Below, one piece after another: positions 56,572 to 64,000 of a stretch of DNA of 64,000 nt. Position 1 is the first letter of the stretch, and each line of letters begins with the position of its first letter. The position numbers and the translations under genes are program-made. Source of the stretch: Corynespora cassiicola (taxonomy: Eukaryota > Ascomycota > Dothideomycetes > Pleosporales > Corynesporascaceae). The stretch covers positions 3,348,001 through 3,412,000 of the forward strand of contig JAEUWY010000001.1 of NCBI GenBank assembly GCA_022059125.1, given 5' to 3'. Below the pieces are notes generated by a model. The model was given only the letters and a program-made list of their open reading frames with translations. It was not told the origin of the DNA and made no database searches.

Positions 56572-58623
56572 GGCGGTTGGAGAGGCGTAGTGGAGGACCA
56601 AGGCAGAATATTGGAACGCAGGTCAGACAGCGACGTGAAGTCAAGATAAGGCGACGATGCCTGTCGGCCAAGGCAGCCGAATGCGTCGACGTCCGTCACG
56701 GTTGAGGGCGAGGAGCATCGCTCATTCGCAGCGGCCGGCCCCTAGGGCGCCTCTGCGACCAAACGAGTCGGGCTGGCCATGGAAGGATTGGAAGGATTCG
56801 CAGAACGGCGGAGCTGCCAATAGAAAGGGGGTGCTGCTATCGTTATCTCGTGGTGGAGGGCGTAAGGGACGACTCAGGGACGATCGACGGCAATATTCAG
56901 CGACCTGCTCAGTCGGTGCAAGCCCGCTTGGCGGGGAAGATGGCGGGGGGGCGTGTCACATGATCGTCCGGTCTTCGATGGGCTTGCTGCACGCCTTCCC
57001 TTGGTCCTTTCGTCTCTTGGTCCCTTCGTCCTGCCATCCGCGCTCACCATCACACCACCAGGCCACCAGGCCACCGCGTATTGGGGTGGAAATCAAGGAA
57101 ACGACAGCTAGGCTACCTTCGGCTTTGGCATAATACGCCGTTCACGCGCAGCGGCCGCCGGCGGAACGAGATGCTCCCCCCGCAGCGGCGCACGCCCCTC
57201 CTCACCGCCAACACCACGGCCAACGAGATTCCCCCTCGGGATGCATGCGCGTCGTGCAAAAGCAACCCTGGAGCACACCCGGCGGCGGCCAGACTCCACC
57301 AGCAGGCGCCTCGCAGCCCGCTCTGCCATGCCGCCGCGGCCAAAGAGCTCGCTGTCTGGCCGAACGTGGCAGTTTGACTAGCACCTAGTCCGCTTTTGCT
57401 GCCCTCTAGCCGGGCGCACGCTCCTGTCTCTGATGCAGCCTGCATGAAGAATCTTCCATGCTGCGGGTCTCGCGGTGGGCTGCCGTGGGCTGCGGTAGGG
57501 TCCGGCTGCCTTGGAGGCGTTCTCCAGTTTTCTCCATTTTTTCCCTATACGCGGTGGCGGTCCTCGCTGCGTTCTTCCTTGGTGTTGACCACGCCCGCAG
57601 GCTGGACCTCGGAAATCCTTCTCGTCTCGAGCGGGCGCATCACAAGACCGCCATTGGTCCGAGGCCATGGCATTCTGCAATCTTAAAAAAGAGTCGACCG
57701 TGTCGTGCTAGACAAAGGCCCACACCAAGTCACTTTGTGCCCGCCTGCCTGTACCCCCCCCCGTGTCAAGCCCTCTCCACTCTGCCGCGTCAAACTGCCC
57801 CCTCGCCAAGATACCGAGCCACTACGATCTGCTACCAAGAGATCCAAAACATTCAAAACACCAAGCAATCGACAGCCCCAATATTTCCCAAACCCTAAAC
57901 GGCGTCATAAAGTTATACAAGGTCCAACCTTTGTAAAACGCTGCGACCCTGATTCCCCGCTTGGGACGACACCTGCCAAGTCGCCCTCGAGCCAACAGCC
58001 GGCCCCGATTTAGACGACCTACGCTTCCAAGCCTCTTGGACTACTCTTTCATACACTAGCCGCCACGCAAACAGCGTTTAAGAAATTACCCACCGTAGAC
58101 AAGCACGCACCGGCCAAAGTCTTGTCGGCGATCCCCCAAGCCCGCTGAGAAACGCTGCCTCCCATTTGCGAGCCCCGACTGCGACATCCCGCGCAGCGCG
58201 TCAGGCTCCGCTGTGTTTTGGGCCACCCTACACCATCTTCATGCACATCTGATCCCGGCACATCCCTACTCGCCCATCCGCTCTTGGACGGCCCAATTGG
58301 GACGCATACAACCCCATACACAATTCGCCCTCCATCTTACTCCATCCCATAGACACACACAGACACTAGTCACTTGACCCGCACACTATCCCACTTTCAT
58401 CTCTGCACACCCACGGGACCCTTGGAGCCTTGGCCTGCACCGCACAACGCCCCTGCACACCAACACGACCTAAAATATTTGGGTCTTGCATATAAAGACT
58501 GCCGGCCGTCTGTCCTGCTCTCTCTTTCCAAACCAGTCCAGCCTTTCTCCTCTTCCACCACTCCTCAACACTTCTCCAAACAACCCCTCCACCCAAAACA
58601 TTACTCAACATCACCGTGGCGCC
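56572..58623. other. 2-kb divergent intergenic region
   Basis: Upstream of both the ABC transporter (minus) and the small protein (plus). GC-rich up to 57.7 kb, then C/A-rich leading into a C/T-rich leader. Frames of up to 158 codons on both strands lack motifs. A long leader for the small gene is likely, with an upstream in-frame ATG at 58486. Confidence 0.4.
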
Positions 58624-58995
58624 ATGTCTTCCGGTCCCCGCTACCACATTCCCTTCCCGAAGGCCTTCCTCTCTCTCAACACTCGGGAGCAAAAGTCTGT
58701 CGTCAACCGCGATGCCGCTGCCAGCTCCTCCCCCGAGTCCGAGCTCGCTCCTCACGGGTTTCTTTCCAACCGACCGAATGCTCTACCCCGCCACAGCTCC
58801 ATCAGTTCCGTCGCGTCCGACGCTAGCACTGCCAGCACGCCATCTTCTCCCGCAACCCAGGCTACCGATGCGCCAGTCTCTGCAACGCCGGTTCCAGCTT
58901 TTCTTACGCTTAACAGCAAGCCTTCGGCTGCACCGGCTCCCGCTAAGGAGATGACTCCCGCCGAGAAGCACAACTTCCTCTCCAACAAGCACTAG
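58624..58995 (+). CDS. Small disordered protein with four F-L-S/T motifs
   Basis: 123 residues from the ATG at 58624 (context CGCCATGTCT). The protein is Ser/Ala/Pro-rich and probably disordered. A short motif recurs four times: AFLSLN near residue 15, GFLSNR near 41, AFLTLN near 91 and NFLSNK at the very end. I do not recognise the family. The same frame stays open to an upstream ATG at 58486, giving 169 residues, but that part looks like leader sequence. A C/T-rich leader before the ATG and a long AT-rich 3' flank suggest a well-expressed mRNA. Confidence 0.65.
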   Translation: MSSGPRYHIPFPKAFLSLNTREQKSVVNRDAAASSSPESELAPHGFLSNRPNALPRHSSISSVASDASTASTPSSPATQATDAPVSATPVPAFLTLNSKPSAAPAPAKEMTPAEKHNFLSNKH

Positions 58996-60330
58996 GGCCC
59001 CTCGTGGCCTAGTGTCTCTCCATTTCCTTTTCTCTTCCAAGACGGCTGTATGAGTCAAGTGTTTGCCCGGCGGACCAAATTGGCAGGATTTCCCACCTTT
59101 CCTAGCCCGAGAGAGGTCGCCCCTATACGATAGCGAGAGAGGCGAGTCGAGTCGAGACGAGTCGAGAGGGCAGTAGCAAGCGGCATTCAGCAAGGGCGTT
59201 TTCACGATCTAACGACTACCCAATTTTTGTTTTTTTTTCCTTATTTGTTCGCTTCGGGTCATTATATAACTACAAAACCATGCTTGAATGGATTGTTGCA
59301 GGGCACTATGCGGGGAGTTGGGGGCTATGGTCGGGATCTCATTCTGGGTTTTCCATTACTTTTTCGCAAAGGGATAAGAAGAAGCCAAAAAATTGCCACA
59401 GTAGCGCGCGGAACATGTTGCAGGCTGTCAGTCAGCTACGGGCTGGTACATTACCGTCTATCCATTTTTCTGTCTCCAAAATTGCGATTGGACCGGTCAA
59501 AAAACAAATCAAATACAAATCTGTGTTTTATCATTGCAGCAAACGAATCATGTTTACATTTCCATGGTGACGACTTGATGATGCTCTTTTTTTCCTTTTT
59601 CTTGTTTTTGTTGGAAATTGTTCTTTTTCCCGTACGACCTTTTTGCTTCCTTGCTTTTCTCCGCCGAGGCGTGGGTTCTGCGGATCCGCAGGTCCAGCCT
59701 TGGTCCTGCTTTTTTGCACTCGAGCCCGGCGCGAGCGACCTGACTACCTACGACTCGGCGGAGGGAGGCGGACATGATGGGCGACGACCTCTACGTGTGT
59801 AGGTAGGTAGCTGTTGCTACCGCGCGTCCCGGTCCCTCGCAGCTAACCAGCCCTCACTCAGCCCACCACCCACCAGACGAAAAGCAATAAGCCAGCCTTC
59901 TTCCCTCCCTCCCTCCCTCCCTCCCCCCCGCACGAACAAATCCGGGGCCCCCAAAAACCCATCCCCTCATCCCCCCCCTCCCTCCAGCTTCCAAATCAAC
60001 AACAAAAAAGACCCGTCCAGCCCCCCGTCCCCAGGGAACCCCAATCTCCCACCGCTCACCTGACCTCACCTCACCTCAATCCCAAGCCCGCCGCAAGCCC
60101 GCGACCCCCACGTCCGCCCGCTGGCACCCGGAACCAATCAGAGGGCCCGAAATTCCCACGCCGGTCTGTCCGTCCGCCCCGCGCTAACGCGTTGCGTCGT
60201 GAGGTCCCCCCTATCCCCGTACCAGTCAACGGAAAGTCCGCCGTCGCCTGGGGAGGGGGTCTGTGCGGGGGCGGCGGCGGCGGCGGCGCGGGATGGGAGA
60301 GGAGAGGAGAGGGGGCGCAGCTGAGAGGTA

Positions 60331-60357
60331 TGTGCAGTGCAGTGCAGTGCAGTGCAT
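60331..60357. repeat. GTGCA pentanucleotide repeat
   Basis: Five consecutive copies of TGCAG/GTGCA ending in TGCATGC. Confidence 0.8.
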
Positions 60358-60831
60358 GCGTCATGGTGCAAAGTTTATGGGGGGACGGACGGACAGACGG
60401 GGGAAAAAAAGTATCGAGGGAGGGCGATTCAGGGCGTGAGGGCGGTGATTGGGATGGGAGGGAGATTGCCGCTGGGGGGGTTCTGGGCGCTGGCTGGGCG
60501 TTTGGGGATCGTTTCTGGGCGCGCTGGATGGCCGTCATGTCATGATGGATGGACGACGGATGGCCGGAGTGTTGAGCGGCGCGGATACCCAGGGTACGTA
60601 CCGCCGTCCTACCTTATACCTGGACATCTGCCTACGTACCTAGGTAGGTGTGTGTGTGTGTACCCGGCTACCTCCCTACGCGTGTACACTCCCCATTTGC
60701 CCACCACGCAGCCTTCTCCCAGTATTGCCAACGGCATCTCCCTGGATCCCTCTGCACAACTCCCAACCCCCATCCATCCATCCACCCTCCCTTGCACAAC
60801 TTTCCTTTCCAAGCTTGCTTGCTACCCAGCT

Positions 60832-60890
60832 GGGTGGGTGGGTAGGTAGGTAGGTAGGCAGGTTGGTAGGCAGGTAGGCAGGCAGGCTGG
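60832..60890. repeat. GGTA/GGCA tetranucleotide repeat
   Basis: About 14 tetranucleotide units alternating GGTA, GGCA and GGTT, following a small palindrome TACCCAGCTGGGTGGGTA. It is not the fungal telomere repeat TTAGGG. Confidence 0.85.
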
Positions 60891-63489
60891 GTACAGAAAC
60901 GCACATACGTATGCGGCGCAACCATCCACCACGAAACCCCACGTGCGCGCCACGGCCGGAACTCCCCTCGCACGCGCGGTCCCGAGCCCGAGACACGCAC
61001 GCACCGCACGCACGCACCGCGCCCACGAAACGGCGCGCCTCCTTTGCCTTGCTTCGTCCGCTGGCTAGCCCGCTGCATGACTGGCTGGCTGGGTTTCGGA
61101 GCGGCGAGCGGCAGGCGGCGGGCGGGCGGGCGGGCGGGCGCAACGAGGACGAGGACGACAAAAAAGAAGGGGGAGGGGAGGGCTTGTTTCAGAGAGGGTT
61201 TTGTGGCTGGCTGTGGTTTGTGTTTGGGGGGGAGGAGGTTGAAACGGGGGCGAGCGCCGGGGGGCGGAAGGACGGAGGGACAGAAGGACAGAGGGCCTTT
61301 CTTTTTTGTTGTTGTGGGGAGAAAGAGGGCGTTGGGCGTAGGCTGGGTCCTGGTAGATGGCTAGGTAGGTAGATGGGTGGGTGGACTGCTGCCTCCAAGG
61401 GGCATTCGGTCGGGCATGAGGATTCGGGGTCAAGATGTTGACATTGTCAAACGTCAGAAAGGCAGCCCAGTTCGCAGGATTCTGGAGGCACCGTTTTTTC
61501 GCGACTGGTGGGAATTGTCCGAAGGTGCGTTCGGGATAGATACGCTTGACCGGCGGTGCTCCGAGGCTGCTTCATGTCCACTCTGCCTTGCAGTGATGCC
61601 TGGAGTGCCCTCAACCCACTGCCTGCATGGCTCGTCTCTGGGGCAATTCCAGCCGTTGTCATGCCGTCGAGGTTGCAGACTCGGTGATGCTGCCTGGATT
61701 ACATGATCGGCGGCAAGGTATGGGTATATTGAAACTCGGGGCATGGCAGGGCTAAAAATAACAGTCTTCATGCTATGAAAAGATGGACGTTTGCTTACGA
61801 CTTGGACATGCCCAGGAAGAGGTTGCAAGGGCATATCTCCCATCTGGTCCTAGTCTAAACGCCGTGGTAGACTTTCCATGTGCTCGTACCACGCATTGCC
61901 ATCACCGACTTTCTATATCAGACGACCCCTGCCTATATACCCGTTCTCGTCTTCCCCACAGCCCACGCATCTCAAGCCCAGACCCAGCACCTCAACATCA
62001 CCCATGCTTTGAAAGAGCAACCCTTTACACCAATTCACCCTCGTCGAACCCTCGCACACCAAAAACCCTCCCTTCCACCCCTCTACACCATATGCATCGA
62101 CCATGCACTCCTGATTGCCCCTGTCAGCAGCTTACTCCTGCTCCCCCGCTGTGCCCCCAACCCGCACCTCAACGCCAACTCGCACCCCTAAACCCCTGCC
62201 AGGTAGGTAGTACGCAGAACCTTTCGGACACCGAGCCACGCGCCCAAACAAATCTCCGCCCTTCCGGCCCACGCTGCGACCCTGCCGTGTGCGGGATAGA
62301 AGGCGTGGTATAGATGCAAGAGCGTTGGAGCCCCTTTTTTTTCGTTTCTGGGGTGTGGTGTTGAGGGAGAGGGAGGGCAGAGGTGGAATTGGTAGGAGTA
62401 AATGGTGTTGAAGATTATAGAAGGCCGAGTGCTTGGTGATGTGATGAAACGCACCGAGAAACACAGGCTCGAATGAGTCCGTTGGGTAACTTTTACCTGA
62501 ATGTCGTAGTAGCCATCTACAACTCTTGGTGCTATCTATATGTTTCAATTGATTGTATCCATATTCGACTCTACAAGTACAGAGACAAGTCAGCATCGGA
62601 ACAAACATGGCTTTGTTCGCCAAAACAACCAAATACTAACCCACTCATGTCGACCCTTAGAAAAGACGCTCGATACATCTACTTCCCATCACTCACCACC
62701 AGACACCCTCTTTTCCCTCCCCAAACCCAGACCGCTCCCCCCACCGCTCCTTACCTCTCACAAAGCCCTCACCCGCACCACCCACCGCCCTAATACTCAC
62801 CCCAAAATAAACGCAGCCCACAGCTCGCAACCCCTCACCCGGCCCTTCCCGCACCCACATGCCCTACATTCCCACCTCGCTCGCCACTGGTCTCGGAGAG
62901 AAGGCCGCCAAAGTTTTAGCCCTTGGGAGCCGCGTACTCTTAACGTTGGGATTAAGTTTGTTGGCGACAAGGCAGGGCAAAGCAGGGTAGGGCAGGGTTT
63001 ACAGAACGGAGAATTGGAGGATTGGGAGGAATGGAGGAGTGGAGGGGACGAGGTCATGTTGCGTCGACATCTTCTTTCCTGGCATCTGCGTTGCGTACTT
63101 GAGGAGGGTAGATGGATGTGGACTGCGGTTGAATGTTAGTAGGCCATAGAGCCTAGTCTGGCCGTCAATCGGACCTCAAAAAAAAAAAACCACAGCCAAG
63201 TCAAAATATGCAAAGCCTTTGATGCGACTAGCCGCCCTCAACACAGCACACACACACATCGCAAGAGACACTCTATAACGTGCACGCAAGACACGAGCCA
63301 TGACAAAGCCTTCACCATCTCTCATTCTCGCCCAACCCATCCCCCTCGCCGCTCAAGGGCAACACCAAGCTGCAGGGGCCGTGCCCCAACAACATGTGTC
63401 CGTCTCTCCGTCCATGACCGTACAGAAGGGGAGCTAGCATGCCCATCTTCCATCCCTCTCCATCCCATCCATCCATGCACGCACATGCG

Positions 63490-63516
63490 CCACCACCACC
63501 ACCACCACCACCACCA
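63490..63516. repeat. CCA trinucleotide repeat
   Basis: About nine CCA units in the right-hand gene-free region. Confidence 0.8.
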
Positions 63517-64000
63517 CGCAAGAAAGACAAAAGTTCAGATACAGACGCAGATTACGAGCGGATGAGCACCAGAGCGAGATTGATTTGTAGCTTGTAGTCG
63601 GACTCGGGGATGCCATCCATGTAGCAAGACTCGTCCTCTCCCGCGTCCACGGTCGGAACATCTACCACCCGCCCACCACCAACTAGGTAGCCACGTCCAC
63701 ATCAGGCACCCCCCCTCCCAAAAAAGGGGGTGGGGGGCGAACAAGAAATGGCAAGATAACCGGCAAGGAAATGGAAGAAGAGTTGGGAAAGGAAAAGAAA
63801 GGGGACGGAAACAATCGGTTTCGTTCAGTTCAAACAAGGCTCTCGGTAGTCAGGCAAACAGAACAGAGCAGAGCAGAACAGAACGACAGAAAAATGGATA
63901 ATGGAAGATGATGGTAATGGTGATGATGATGATGATGGGATGGAATCAAGGAGAGACTTATATAAACGTACAAACAGCCCCCTTTCTTTGGCCTTCCCTC

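Larger units (their letters stand above)
58996..64000. other. 5-kb gene-free region rich in simple repeats
   Basis: No open frame with recognisable motifs. It contains CCCT runs (59900-59930), GTGCA repeats (60331-60357), GGTA/GGCA repeats (60832-60890), GGCG repeats (61110-61140) and CCA repeats (about 63490-63516). Some stretches are C- or G-rich on one strand for hundreds of bases. A perfect TACCTAGGTA is at 60637. It is unclear whether it holds noncoding transcripts or the distal promoter of a gene outside the window. Confidence 0.45.

Noticed and set aside
60832..60890. GGTA repeats as a possible telomere
   Set aside because: The unit is not TTAGGG and the tract is interrupted and internal.

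Overview
The window looks like chromosomal DNA of a filamentous ascomycete (Pezizomycotina). The signs are many short GT-AG introns of 44-67 bp with CTGAC/CTAAC-like branch sites, an intron-containing tRNA-Glu, and fungal families such as DUF7730/F-box-like proteins, a phospholipase D regulator SRF1, a Mit_KHE1 protein, a Scn1-type TatD protein and a full-length fungal ABCC transporter. I cannot fix the class from sequence alone. Exon-intron structures below were built by hand from splice sites and reading-frame continuity. Where coordinates span introns, the exon breaks are in the evidence text.

Left part (1-24 kb): an F-box-like protein (minus), a short-chain dehydrogenase (SDR), a PAP2 lipid phosphatase, an unrecognised 575-residue protein, an eight-exon amidase, a DUF7730-type protein, a secreted GH5 glycosidase, tRNA-Glu(CTC), a seven-helix membrane protein and a second SDR. 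Long gene-poor stretches (10.8-13.0, 15.1-18.5 and 19.8-23.4 kb) separate these, and one holds a possible C2H2 zinc-finger relic.

Middle (24.8-43.3 kb): a 1083-residue protein with a 2-oxoglutarate-oxygenase-like fold whose iron ligands appear replaced; a Q-rich cyclin-like gene; a third SDR; then a conserved housekeeping block of Scn1/TatD, cullin-1, SRF1 and Mit_KHE1, the last two divergent.

Right part (43.8-64 kb): two or three low-complexity orphan genes, a second cyclin-like gene paralogous to the one at 29-30 kb, an F-box/LRR-like protein, a roughly 1450-residue ABCC transporter, a short disordered protein with four F-L-S/T motifs, and 5 kb of gene-free DNA rich in simple repeats.

The most unusual observation is that the two cyclin-like paralogues, about 18 kb apart, each lie beside an array of the same 54-bp repeat on the same strand as the gene. 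The repeat is 5' of one gene and 3' of the other. The second is the apparently inactivated iron site of the 2OG-oxygenase-like protein. I see no convincing biosynthetic cluster, CRISPR array or intact transposon.
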